Positions 1 through 6,546 are shown, counted from the stretch's first letter. The stretch is 8,272 nt of DNA from Bacteroidota bacterium (GCA_023388015.1 JAEWHB010000182.1:1-8272); one strand, 5' to 3'. Numbers and translations are program-made. The notes: a model not told the origin generated them from the sequence alone.

Positions 1-26
1 GCGAACGCAAGTCCAAATTTTTTCAT
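1..26 (-). CDS. N-terminus of a truncated minus-strand gene, product unknown
   Basis: Read on the minus strand from the ATG at 26-24, the last bases encode M-K-K-F-G-L-A-F-A before the window ends. A Met-Lys-Lys start followed by hydrophobic residues is typical of a signal peptide, so an exported or outer-membrane protein is plausible, but nine residues cannot identify a family. The sequence just upstream is very A/T-rich with no Shine-Dalgarno motif, as is usual for Bacteroidota starts. A perfect TAATTTTG box on the same strand at 129-122 could be its promoter, giving a leader of roughly 90 bases. The main uncertainty is whether the frame stays open outside the window. Confidence 0.5.
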
Positions 27-121
27 AGAAAATTTAATTTTTGTTTATTGGTTGAACAATTTATTAATTTGTTACGATTTTAGGGGGAGAAATTCGCTAA
101 AACTGATATTTCTTATATTTT

Positions 122-129
122 CAAAATTA
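122..129 (-). promoter_or_regulatory. Candidate -7 box (TAATTTTG) for the truncated gene at the left edge
   Basis: On the minus strand this octamer matches the Bacteroidota -7 consensus TAnnTTTG exactly. It sits just after the stop codon of the lipoprotein gene and about 95 bases before the ATG at 26. No TTG lies at the usual -33 spacing, so the call rests on one box in A/T-rich DNA. The rest of 27-136 holds no gene; I see only a weak 6-bp inverted repeat (78-83 with 97-102). Confidence 0.3.
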
Positions 130-136
130 CTTAAAC

Positions 137-682
137 CTACCAAATCAGTTGCGCTTCCAAACTGAATTTTCCACCCCAGGCGTCTCCCTGCATCTGACTT
201 TCTGAAACGATTATGGTGTGCAATCCTTTTTCCACAACCGGAAATTCCAGCTCACGACCGAATGGACCGTCTGAATTTCCTTTTGAATCTATGATCTGTG
301 AAATCCTGAGGTTGCCCAAACTGTCCTGAGCGCTGAGTTTCAGCCGGATTTTATTAGCCGTATCGGAATTAAGCAAAAAGACCATTTTCTGTCGGGGCAG
401 TTTTGCCGTGTCGATTTTTGCTTTTCCATAAATGAATTTGAATAGGATTGTATCGGTGGTTTCGGTAAATTCAAGATCTGGCTTTTTTACAATCGCTGAA
501 TCTGTTTGAGGTTTTGCGGCCATTTCAACTTTTCCCGCATTAAGACTGTCTCTTTCTTTTTTCAGATTTTCTGCATACGCAGCTTTGTCAAATTCCACAG
601 GTTGGGCAATCGGAGTTTTGGAACCCGATTTACATGAAAAAATAAAAAAAACACTCATTAACATACAAAAGGCGAAACGCAT
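137..682 (-). CDS. Putative lipoprotein of unknown function, rich in O-glycosylation motifs
   Basis: The 181-residue product begins with a short charged then hydrophobic stretch (about 1-16) ending in I-F-S-C, a plausible lipobox with Cys17 as the lipidated residue, so an envelope lipoprotein is inferred. The residues after Cys17 (K-S-G-S) do not resemble the acidic surface-export signals of Bacteroidota lipoproteins, so a periplasm-facing location is likelier. Residues 20-75 are polar and probably flexible. Residues 75-181 alternate hydrophobic and polar residues in short strands, suggesting a beta-sandwich. I do not recognise a family. Six D-(S/T)-(A/L/I) triplets, at residues 45, 61, 77, 91, 107 and 120, match the Bacteroidota O-glycosylation sequon. 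The start is the ATG at 682 directly before the signal peptide; an in-frame ATG seven codons later (M7) would leave too short a signal. It is divergent from the hydrolase gene. Confidence 0.8.
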   Translation of the reverse strand: MRFAFCMLMSVFFIFSCKSGSKTPIAQPVEFDKAAYAENLKKERDSLNAGKVEMAAKPQTDSAIVKKPDLEFTETTDTILFKFIYGKAKIDTAKLPRQKMVFLLNSDTANKIRLKLSAQDSLGNLRISQIIDSKGNSDGPFGRELEFPVVEKGLHTIIVSESQMQGDAWGGKFSLEAQLIW

Positions 683-696
683 ACCCGAAAACTTTC

Positions 697-708
697 TGTA
701 AATTTACA
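697..708. promoter_or_regulatory. 12-bp perfect palindrome in the divergent lipoprotein/hydrolase gap
   Basis: TGTAAATTTACA reads the same on both strands and lies centrally in the 50-bp gap between two divergent start codons (682 and 733). Each strand reads TAAATTTA, one mismatch from the Bacteroidota -7 box TAnnTTTG. One element could therefore serve as back-to-back -7 boxes, about 16 bases before the lipoprotein start and 26 before the hydrolase start. A repressor operator is an equal alternative. No TTG occurs at a good -33 distance on either side. Confidence 0.35.
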
Positions 709-732
709 AGGAATCTCTTAATACGCTAGAAA

Positions 733-1485
733 ATGTTGAATTACGAAGTCAAAGGTTATGGAAATCCGGTCGTGCTCCTGCACGGATATTTGGAAAACAG
801 GAAGATGTGGAAATCTATGGTGGATGAACTCTCTGCTTCGCACAAAATAATTCTTCTCGATCTTCCGGGGCATGGTGAATCGCCAAATTTCGATGAAGAA
901 CACACCATGGAACAAATGGCAAGAGAAGTAAAAGAAACGCTGAACTTTCTGGGCGTTTCCACGGCAGTTTTTGTAGGGCATTCCATGGGCGGATATGTTA
1001 CTTTGGCTTACGCCGAATTATTTCCAGATGCGGTAAGTGGTTTTATTCTGATGAATTCCACCACTTTTCCCGATACACCCGATAAAAAAGAACAACGTCT
1101 CAAAGCCGTGGATACAGCCGAAAAAAATCTGGATACACTCATCAAAATGAGCATTCCATCGCTTTTTGCCGAAAAGAATTTAGAAAAATTAAAACCTGAA
1201 ATTGAATTGGCCAAAGCGCTTGCCCGCGAAACTTCTCTTCAAGGTGTTTCTGCGGCTCTCAAAGGAATGCGGCTGCGAACAGATCGGAGCTTTTTGCTGG
1301 AAGAATTTCCGGGAAAAATCGGAATTATTATGGGTAAGTACGACAAAGCCGTCAATCCCGAAGAATTGAAAGAAATTATTCCGAATAAAGAAAATATTGA
1401 AGTTCTGGAGTTGGAAACAGGACACATGGCACATTTGGAAGCGCCTCAGGAAACCCTGAATTTCATCAGAAAGTTTCTCCAATAA
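733..1485 (+). CDS. Alpha/beta hydrolase fold protein
   Basis: The 250-residue protein has the full layout of an alpha/beta hydrolase. It has the oxyanion-hole motif L-L-H-G-Y (15-19), the strand-turn motif D-L-P-G-H-G-E-S (43-50), the nucleophile elbow G-H-S-M-G-G with Ser84, a cap region around 110-190, the acid Asp204 in G-K-Y-D, and His231 in G-H-M-A-H-L-E. All three catalytic residues are present, so an active cytoplasmic esterase, lipase-like or related C-X hydrolase is expected. There is no signal peptide, and the substrate cannot be told from sequence. The length is normal for the family. The ATG at 733 starts immediately on the first beta strand, and no Shine-Dalgarno motif precedes it. 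The gene ends 7 bp from the convergent DUF4296 gene, with only A/T-rich sequence between them. Confidence 0.9.
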   Translation: MLNYEVKGYGNPVVLLHGYLENRKMWKSMVDELSASHKIILLDLPGHGESPNFDEEHTMEQMAREVKETLNFLGVSTAVFVGHSMGGYVTLAYAELFPDAVSGFILMNSTTFPDTPDKKEQRLKAVDTAEKNLDTLIKMSIPSLFAEKNLEKLKPEIELAKALARETSLQGVSAALKGMRLRTDRSFLLEEFPGKIGIIMGKYDKAVNPEELKEIIPNKENIEVLELETGHMAHLEAPQETLNFIRKFLQ

Positions 1486-1492
1486 AAAAGAA

Positions 1493-1867
1493 TTATTTTT
1501 TTTCCTTGTTGTTGCGGTCTTCTATTCTTTTTTTGCGATCAGCTTCAGGAAGTTTTGATTCGAGATTGTCACGCACTTCGATCAGAATCTCCTTGTAAAG
1601 TTCCGGGTGGAGGTAGTAATAGCGGAAACTTTCCTGAAAATCGGTTGAATTGGTCTGATGATTAAAGAGAATTTGTGCATCAATTTTTGCCAATCCCAAA
1701 TTATCATGATTTATTTCGGATAAGTAAGAAGCTTGTTGGTGCATGTAAACATCAGTAAGGATATGGACCATTTTTTCTTGTTCGATAAGATTTTTGGGCT
1801 TCTCCACAATACTTGTGCAAGCAAACAAAAAAGTGATTATAAATCCAAAAAGCCCTAGTTTTTTCAT
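1493..1867 (-). CDS. DUF4296 domain-containing lipoprotein
   Basis: The 124-residue product has a lipoprotein signal (M-K-K then a hydrophobic core) ending in L-F-A-C with Cys17 as the lipid anchor. The rest is helical and polar. The stretch K-P-K-N-L-I followed by a conserved-looking M-V-x-I-L-x-D-V-Y segment (about 24-42), then F-x-x-S-F-R-Y-Y-Y-x-H-P-E-L-Y (about 77-92), is the pattern I associate with DUF4296, a short Bacteroidota-only family of unknown role. The C-terminus is a lysine/arginine/glutamate-rich tail. Its ATG overlaps the stop of the mannosyltransferase gene by ATGA, so translation is probably coupled and both share one transcript. Neighbourhood suggests an envelope role, possibly linked to polyprenol-mannose use, but that is inference. 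Confidence 0.82.
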   Translation of the reverse strand: MKKLGLFGFIITFLFACTSIVEKPKNLIEQEKMVHILTDVYMHQQASYLSEINHDNLGLAKIDAQILFNHQTNSTDFQESFRYYYLHPELYKEILIEVRDNLESKLPEADRKKRIEDRNNKEKK

Positions 1868-2583
1868 AACCTTCCAAATATACTTCGAATTCTCAACATC
1901 AAAATTCCGAAAACAGCTTCTCCGAGGATGTTGGAGCTGATTTTGGATTTACCTGCTATTCGGTTAACAAAGATGATGGAAACTTCGCGAAGTCTGAATT
2001 TCTTGCGCCAAGCTTTGTACTTCATCTCAATCTGAAAACCGTAACCTTTGAATTTAATTTGATTCAAATCCAGCGTTTCCAATACAATTCTTTTATATCC
2101 GACAAATCCGGCTGTGGCATCATGAACCGGAAGTCTTGTGATAGATCGGGCGTATTTCGAAGCGATAAAAGATAATAAAACCCTGCTCATAGGCCAGTTG
2201 ACGACATTTACGCCATGGGAATATCGCGAACCGATGGCTACGTCGGCATCCTCTTTGAGTGCCTCCAGCAGCCTTGGCAAATCCTGGGGATTGTGTGAGA
2301 GATCTGCATCCATTTCAAAAATGTATTGGTAATCCCTCTCCAGCGCCCATTTGAAACCATGTGTATAAGCTTTCCCTAATCCGTCTTTTTCTTTTCTTAC
2401 TTCCAGAAAAAGTCGTGGAAATTCATTTTGAAGTTGCCGGACGATACCTGCCGTGCCGTCGGGAGAACTGTCATCGACGACCAAAACATCAAATTCGACA
2501 TCAAGGGAAAACACACGGCGCAAAACAGCGTCCATGTTTTCTTTTTCGTTGTAGGTAGGAATGATGACAAGGTTTTCCGACAT
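1864..2583 (-). CDS. Polyprenol monophosphomannose synthase (GT2 family, DPM1-like)
   Basis: This 239-residue family 2 glycosyltransferase transfers mannose from GDP-mannose to a polyprenyl phosphate at the inner face of the cytoplasmic membrane, making the lipid-linked mannose used by periplasmic O-mannosyl or glycan transferases. Visible motifs are I-P-T-Y-N-E-K-E-N (8-16), V-V-D-D-S-S-P-D-G-T (35-44, nucleotide binding), the metal-binding D-A-D (92-94) within M-D-A-D-L-S-H-N-P, and G-S-R-Y (118-121), then an aromatic acceptor-side region with F-V-G-Y-K-R. Length matches soluble DPM1-type enzymes; the C-terminal transmembrane domain of longer relatives is absent. The start at 2583 sits directly on the first beta strand. 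It leads a two-gene unit with the DUF4296 lipoprotein (4-bp overlap). It is divergent from DUF4271 across 65 bp; no clear promoter box is visible on its own strand. Confidence 0.9.
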   Translation of the reverse strand: MSENLVIIPTYNEKENMDAVLRRVFSLDVEFDVLVVDDSSPDGTAGIVRQLQNEFPRLFLEVRKEKDGLGKAYTHGFKWALERDYQYIFEMDADLSHNPQDLPRLLEALKEDADVAIGSRYSHGVNVVNWPMSRVLLSFIASKYARSITRLPVHDATAGFVGYKRIVLETLDLNQIKFKGYGFQIEMKYKAWRKKFRLREVSIIFVNRIAGKSKISSNILGEAVFGILMLRIRSIFGRL

Positions 2584-2632
2584 AGATTCGAAATATGGCG
2601 CTAATATAATTCATATCTACGGACTGCTTTTG

Positions 2633-2640
2633 TATTTTTG
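2633..2640 (+). promoter_or_regulatory. Candidate -7 box (TATTTTTG) for DUF4271-hemD-recJ
   Basis: The octamer matches the Bacteroidota consensus TAnnTTTG exactly and is followed by C, a common continuation. It ends only 8 bases before the DUF4271 ATG at 2649, so transcription would start within a few bases of the start codon. No TTG is present about 20 bp upstream, which weakens the call. Confidence 0.45.
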
Positions 2641-2648
2641 CAAAGTTT

Positions 2649-3305
2649 ATGAAAAGCATGTTATCCGTTTTTTTTCTGGAACGCCCTGTTGAGGACCTCG
2701 ATTGGGTGATTTATATTTTGTTGCTTACCATGACGATTATCGTAATCGGTAGAATTTTATTTTCAAATAACTATGAGTCGCTCCGGAATATGGAAAAATT
2801 TCAGGAGGTCAATGATAATCAAGCGCTTTTTGGGGTTATTTTCCAATTTTGTTTTGCGGTTTTGGCAGGTGCCATCATGATGGGATATTTAGCTTCTGAT
2901 TATGATTATATTTTTTATACTCCTGTTTTAAAGACGCTCGCGATTGCTGTTTTGATTTTGGTATTCTATGGTGCGAGATCTGTTTTGGGAACTGTGGCTG
3001 CTTATGCATTTGGAATTAGCTACGACCGTAATTTTAATTTGAAAGCCCTGAATTTTTTTCGGGCTTATTCTGTATTTATCCTTTGGGCAGCGGTTCTGCT
3101 TTTTTACTTTACAGATGCATATAAGCAAATAATATTGGGCATTTTAGTTGTTTTGCTTATCATAATCAGGGTGAGTACCTATCGTTATATTTTTAAAAAT
3201 CAGCCCGAAAAACAAAGTAAAATTTGGTATTATAATATTTTGTATCTTTGCGCACTGGAAATATTGCCCCTATTGGTCTTATTCAAGTTTCTAAATATGT
3301 GGTAA
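2649..3305 (+). CDS. DUF4271 domain-containing integral membrane protein
   Basis: The 218-residue protein is very hydrophobic, with about six predicted membrane spans near residues 18-38, 60-82, 91-118, 138-155, 158-175 and 193-214. The final span region reads I-W-Y-Y-N-I-L-Y-L-C-A-L-E-I-L-P-L, with a charged Glu and a Pro inside the membrane. I recognise this as the hallmark of DUF4271, a Bacteroidota family of unknown function. An internal loop around residue 38-60 (N-N-Y-E-S-L-R-N) is polar. There is no cleavable signal peptide. The start at 2649 follows the TATTTTTG box closely; a second in-frame ATG three codons later is possible. It lies 7 bp before hemD, a pairing I recall as recurrent in flavobacteria, so co-transcription is likely. 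A role tied to heme metabolism is conceivable but unproven. Confidence 0.85.
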   Translation: MKSMLSVFFLERPVEDLDWVIYILLLTMTIIVIGRILFSNNYESLRNMEKFQEVNDNQALFGVIFQFCFAVLAGAIMMGYLASDYDYIFYTPVLKTLAIAVLILVFYGARSVLGTVAAYAFGISYDRNFNLKALNFFRAYSVFILWAAVLLFYFTDAYKQIILGILVVLLIIIRVSTYRYIFKNQPEKQSKIWYYNILYLCALEILPLLVLFKFLNMW

Positions 3306-3312
3306 TTAAAAC

Positions 3313-4065
3313 ATGCAAATGAAAGTAAAATCCATCCTCGTTTCTCAACCACAACCCACTACAGAATCCTCTCCTTATTTTGATTTAAGCAAGCGGAATA
3401 AAGTCAAAATAGATTTTCGCTCGTTTATCCAAGTTGAGGGAGTAGATGCTAGAGATGTAAGACAACAAAAAATTGATTTTTCAAAATATACAGCGGTTAT
3501 TTTCACCAGCCGTAATGTGATTGATCACTATTTCAGGTTGGCAGAAGAGATGCGCTTTCAAGTTCCTGATGACATGAAATATTTTTGTCAGTCAGAAGCC
3601 ATCGCTTTTTATTTGCAGAAGTACATCGTTTATAGAAAAAGAAAAACTTATATAGGTGAGAAGGAAATAGAGGATTTAGCATCTTTTTTCAAAAAGCACA
3701 AAGATGAAAAATTCCTTTTACCATCTTCCGATGTTTTGAAACCGGATGTTCCTAAATTTTTGGACGAAATGGGTCTAAATTGGGACAGAGGAATACTTTG
3801 TCGTACGGTTTCCAGTGACTTATCCGATTTGGGAGATGTGAAATATGACATCTTGGTATTCTTTACCCCTTCAGGAATTAAATCATTATTTGAAAATTTT
3901 CCGGGATTTGTTCAAGATCAAACCCGAATTGCTGTTTTCGGGAAAACCACGGTTCAAGCAGCCAAAGAAATGGGTTTGCGTATCGATATTGAAGTTCCTA
4001 CACCCGAAACTCCTTCCATGACCATGGCTTTGGAAAAATACATGAAAGCGGTCAATAAGAAATAA
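3313..4065 (+). CDS. hemD: Uroporphyrinogen-III synthase
   Basis: The enzyme closes and inverts ring D of hydroxymethylbilane to give uroporphyrinogen III, the branch point to heme and siroheme, in the cytoplasm. The 250-residue length fits the family. The two-domain layout is visible: strand-turn segments V-I-F-T-S-R-N-V-I (62-70) and L-V-F-F-T-P-S-G-I (181-189) are the equivalent 'TS/PS' turns of the two lobes, and I-A-V-F-G-K-T-T (about 207-214) continues the second lobe. This is the divergent Bacteroidota form, in which the opening reads S-I-L-V-S-Q-P-x-P-T. Two in-frame ATGs, at 3313 and 3319, are possible. The first is listed, but the second gives M-K-V-K, the start I recall for relatives. 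It follows DUF4271 by 7 bp and precedes recJ by 35 bp. No other heme genes are in the window. Confidence 0.88.
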   Translation: MQMKVKSILVSQPQPTTESSPYFDLSKRNKVKIDFRSFIQVEGVDARDVRQQKIDFSKYTAVIFTSRNVIDHYFRLAEEMRFQVPDDMKYFCQSEAIAFYLQKYIVYRKRKTYIGEKEIEDLASFFKKHKDEKFLLPSSDVLKPDVPKFLDEMGLNWDRGILCRTVSSDLSDLGDVKYDILVFFTPSGIKSLFENFPGFVQDQTRIAVFGKTTVQAAKEMGLRIDIEVPTPETPSMTMALEKYMKAVNKK

Positions 4066-4100
4066 AAGTATTAAATTAGGGGATTAATTACCATTTGGAA

Positions 4101-5798
4101 ATGAAAAACCAATGGGTGATAAAACCCGCCCCAGACCCTGAAACCGTCCGACTTTTGATGGAGGAGGTTAAGCTCCCGCATCCTCTTGCCATTATTTTGG
4201 CACAAAGAGGTATAGATTCTTTTGAATCTGCGCGGAAATTTTTTCGTCCTGAACTTTCTCATCTTCATGACCCTTATCAAATTAAGGATATGGATAGGGC
4301 AGTGGAGAGGATTTTGCAAGCAGTTGAAAATCAAGAAAATATATTGGTCTACGGTGATTATGATGTGGATGGAACCACCGCCGTTGCGCTGATGTACGGA
4401 TTTCTCAAATCTTTTTATCCAAATGTTTCTTACTATATTCCCGACCGATATTCAGAGGGATATGGTATTTCCTTTCAGGGAATTGATTTTGCCGAAGACA
4501 ATGGATTCTCGCTCATCATTGCGCTGGATTGCGGTATAAAGGCCGTGGATAAAATTGAATATGCCAATGAAAAAAACATCAATTTTATCATTTGTGACCA
4601 TCATTTACCCGGAGAAAAATTACCGGATGCTGTTGCGGTTCTGGATCCTAAACGTAACGACTGTAAGTATCCATTCAAAGAATTAAGCGGCTGTGGCGTC
4701 GGATTTAAATTGATGCAGGCTTTGGCAGAAAAGCTTGGACATGACAAGGCCAATCTCGAAAAATACCTGGATTTATTAGTTGTCAGCATTGCTGCTGATA
4801 TAGTGCCCATCATAGGAGAAAACAGGACGATGGCCTATTACGGCATGAAAAAAATTCAGGAATCACCCCGCCCCGGATTGAGGAGTTTGCTGGGAGAAAA
4901 GCATAAGGAAAAACTTAATATTTCCAATATTGTATTTTCAATTGCTCCCAAAATCAATGCTACCGGACGACTGAAACACGCCTCTCAATCTGTAGAACTA
5001 TTGATTGCAGAAGATGATGTGAAAATTTCTGACTTTGCATTGGAAATCAATAATTTAAATGACGAAAGAAAAGAAACAGATAGTCAGGTTACGACCGAAG
5101 CCATTGAAATGATTCACCGAAATGGAGAAGAAAACCGCTATACGACGGTGGTTTATGACCCGAATTGGCACAAAGGTGTTTTGGGAATAGTCGCTTCCCG
5201 AATGATTGAAACTTTTTATCGGCCTACGCTTGTACTTACCCAAGGAAACGATGGCGAAATCACGGGATCGGCGCGTTCTGTAAAGGATTTTGATATATAT
5301 GAAGTAATCGATAGTTGTTCCGATTTGTTGACCAAATACGGCGGACATCGATTTGCGGCCGGATTGACAATGCCGATTGAAAATTTCGAAACTTTCAAAG
5401 AGAGATTTGAAAACTTAGTCAAAGAGAAAATTCGACCGATTCAACGAAAACCTTCGCTGGAAATAGACACGGAAATAAAATTTTCAGGTATCACGCCTTA
5501 TTTTTTAAAGGTGCTAAATCAAATGGAGCCCTTCGGACCGGAAAATATGACGCCTTTGTTTCTGACTCAAAACCTCATTGGGGGAAACATTAAGGAAATG
5601 GGTAAAAATGGCGAACACCTCAGGTTGACGCTTGTAGATGGAAACATTAAAATGCCCGCTGTGGCCTTTAACATGGGCACATTTTCCAAAGACTTTCAGT
5701 ACAGAAGATTTGAGGTGGTGTATTCAATTGAAGAAAACCATTGGAAAGGAAATTCCTATTTGCAACTGAATATACGAGATGTGAGGTTCAGGGATTAA
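4101..5798 (+). CDS. recJ: Single-stranded-DNA-specific 5'-3' exonuclease RecJ
   Basis: RecJ degrades single-stranded DNA from the 5' end in RecF-pathway recombination, base-excision and mismatch repair. The DHH-family signatures are clear: V-Y-G-D-Y-D-V-D-G-T (83-92, metal ligands), A-L-D-C-G (141-145), D-H-H-L-P-G (166-171), the region K-I-N-A-T-G-R-L near 283-290, and G-G-H-R-F-A-A-G of the DHHA1 domain near 413-421. A C-terminal OB-type domain follows (about 450-565). All catalytic motifs are intact and the 565-residue length is normal for the phylum. The frame could start two codons earlier at TTG 4095, but ATG 4101 is preferred, giving M-K-N-Q-W. It follows hemD by 35 bp and probably shares its transcript. 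An imperfect TACCATTTG lies just before the start. Its 3' end overlaps rsmI by 11 bp on the other strand. Confidence 0.96.
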   Translation: MKNQWVIKPAPDPETVRLLMEEVKLPHPLAIILAQRGIDSFESARKFFRPELSHLHDPYQIKDMDRAVERILQAVENQENILVYGDYDVDGTTAVALMYGFLKSFYPNVSYYIPDRYSEGYGISFQGIDFAEDNGFSLIIALDCGIKAVDKIEYANEKNINFIICDHHLPGEKLPDAVAVLDPKRNDCKYPFKELSGCGVGFKLMQALAEKLGHDKANLEKYLDLLVVSIAADIVPIIGENRTMAYYGMKKIQESPRPGLRSLLGEKHKEKLNISNIVFSIAPKINATGRLKHASQSVELLIAEDDVKISDFALEINNLNDERKETDSQVTTEAIEMIHRNGEENRYTTVVYDPNWHKGVLGIVASRMIETFYRPTLVLTQGNDGEITGSARSVKDFDIYEVIDSCSDLLTKYGGHRFAAGLTMPIENFETFKERFENLVKEKIRPIQRKPSLEIDTEIKFSGITPYFLKVLNQMEPFGPENMTPLFLTQNLIGGNIKEMGKNGEHLRLTLVDGNIKMPAVAFNMGTFSKDFQYRRFEVVYSIEENHWKGNSYLQLNIRDVRFRD

Positions 5799-6465
5799 AG
5801 GCCTCCACCACCAAAACCATTTCGCCTTTAAGGTTTCGTTCTTCCGAAATTTTATGCAATTCTTCCAGCGTTCCGCGCAGTGTTTCTTCAAATTTTTTGG
5901 TAATTTCTCTTGAAAGACTTGCTTTTCTCTCCGCACCAAAAAATTCTGACAAATCCTTTAAAGTTCTCGTAATTTTATGTGGAGATTCATAAAAAATCAG
6001 GGTTCTTTTTTCTTGTTTTAATTCGTTTAATTTGGTTTGGCGACCTTTTTTTACCGGTAGAAATCCGACAAAAACAAATTCGTTTGAAATCAGACCCGAA
6101 ACTGTCAAAGCCGGAACAAAGGCAGTGGCACCGGGAAGCGCAATTACCTCAATTCCATTTTCCACCGAGGCTTTTGCCAATAAATAACCGGGATCGGAAA
6201 TACCGGGCGAACCGGCATCGGTAATCAAGGAAAAAGTTTTTCCTTCTTGAAGTTGGCGAATGATCTCGTCCGTAACTTTGTGTTCGTTGTGGGCATGATA
6301 GCTGCGCATGGGCGTGGAAATTTCGTAATGTTTCAACAGGATTCCGCTGTTCCGGGTGTCTTCCGCCAAGATCAAATCCGATTCCTTCAGGGTTTCAATC
6401 GCCCGGAAGGTCATATCCTTCAAATTCCCGATAGGTGTGGGTACCAAAAATAGTTTTCCTGCCAT
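5788..6465 (-). CDS. rsmI: 16S rRNA (cytidine(1402)-2'-O)-methyltransferase
   Basis: RsmI uses S-adenosylmethionine to 2'-O-methylate C1402 in the 16S rRNA decoding centre, which tunes start-codon choice and decoding fidelity. Tetrapyrrole-methylase-fold motifs appear in order: L-V-P-T-P-I-G-N-L (7-15), A-E-D-T-R (34-38), L-I-T-D-A-G-S-P-G-I-S-D-P-G (80-93, the cofactor loop), L-P-G-A-T-A (110-115), F-V-G-F-L-P (132-137) and F-Y-E-S-P-H-K (158-164), then S-R-E-I-T-K-K-F-E-E. At 225 residues it is shorter than the roughly 286-residue E. coli enzyme because it lacks the extra C-terminal domain, a normal form in Bacteroidota. The start at 6465 places the P-T-P-I-G-N-L motif at the usual position. 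The gene converges on recJ and overlaps its end, and a possible promoter lies just upstream. Confidence 0.95.
   Translation of the reverse strand: MAGKLFLVPTPIGNLKDMTFRAIETLKESDLILAEDTRNSGILLKHYEISTPMRSYHAHNEHKVTDEIIRQLQEGKTFSLITDAGSPGISDPGYLLAKASVENGIEVIALPGATAFVPALTVSGLISNEFVFVGFLPVKKGRQTKLNELKQEKRTLIFYESPHKITRTLKDLSEFFGAERKASLSREITKKFEETLRGTLEELHKISEERNLKGEMVLVVEAFNP
5795..5831 (+). terminator. Possible recJ terminator: 8-bp inverted repeat across its stop codon
   Basis: TTAAAGGC (5795-5802), which contains the recJ stop, is perfectly repeated inverted as GCCTTTAA (5824-5831). The loop is 21 bases, and GGTTTCGTTCTT follows, only moderately T-rich. It lies inside the rsmI reading frame, so the repeat could also be a codon coincidence. 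Because the two genes overlap, any recJ terminator would have to sit within rsmI. Confidence 0.3.
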
Positions 6466-6469
6466 TGAG

Positions 6470-6501
6470 CGAATTTAGGGATTTTCTAAAATCCAATTCA
6501 A
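6470..6501 (-). promoter_or_regulatory. Candidate rsmI promoter with a hairpin in its spacer
   Basis: On the minus strand TTG (6501-6499) is followed after 21 bp by TAAATTCG (6477-6470), one mismatch from TAnnTTTG; a second TTG (6496-6494) gives 16 bp. The box ends four bases before the rsmI ATG, implying a very short leader. The spacer contains the perfect inverted repeat GGATTTT-CT-AAAATCC (6479-6494). Confidence 0.3.
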
Positions 6502-6546
6502 TGATAAATTAATAGGAAGGGAAAATATTTTTTACAGCACTTGTTT

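Noticed and set aside
78..102. Inverted repeat TTTTAG/CTAAAA as a terminator of the lipoprotein gene
   Set aside because: A 6-bp, mostly A/T stem with a 13-base loop and no T-tract is too weak.
718..1482. Several open frames antisense to the hydrolase gene
   Set aside because: They lie wholly under a well-supported hydrolase with an intact triad, and their translations show no domain or signal logic.
2138..2558. Plus-strand open frames opposite the mannose synthase
   Set aside because: They are shadows of a gene with clear GT2 motifs; compositions are not protein-like.
4095..4100. TTG start two codons upstream for recJ
   Set aside because: An ATG follows two codons later and gives a normal RecJ N-terminus; the TTG adds only two residues.
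5741..6453. Plus-strand open frames across rsmI
   Set aside because: All are antisense to conserved RsmI motifs and have no recognisable product.
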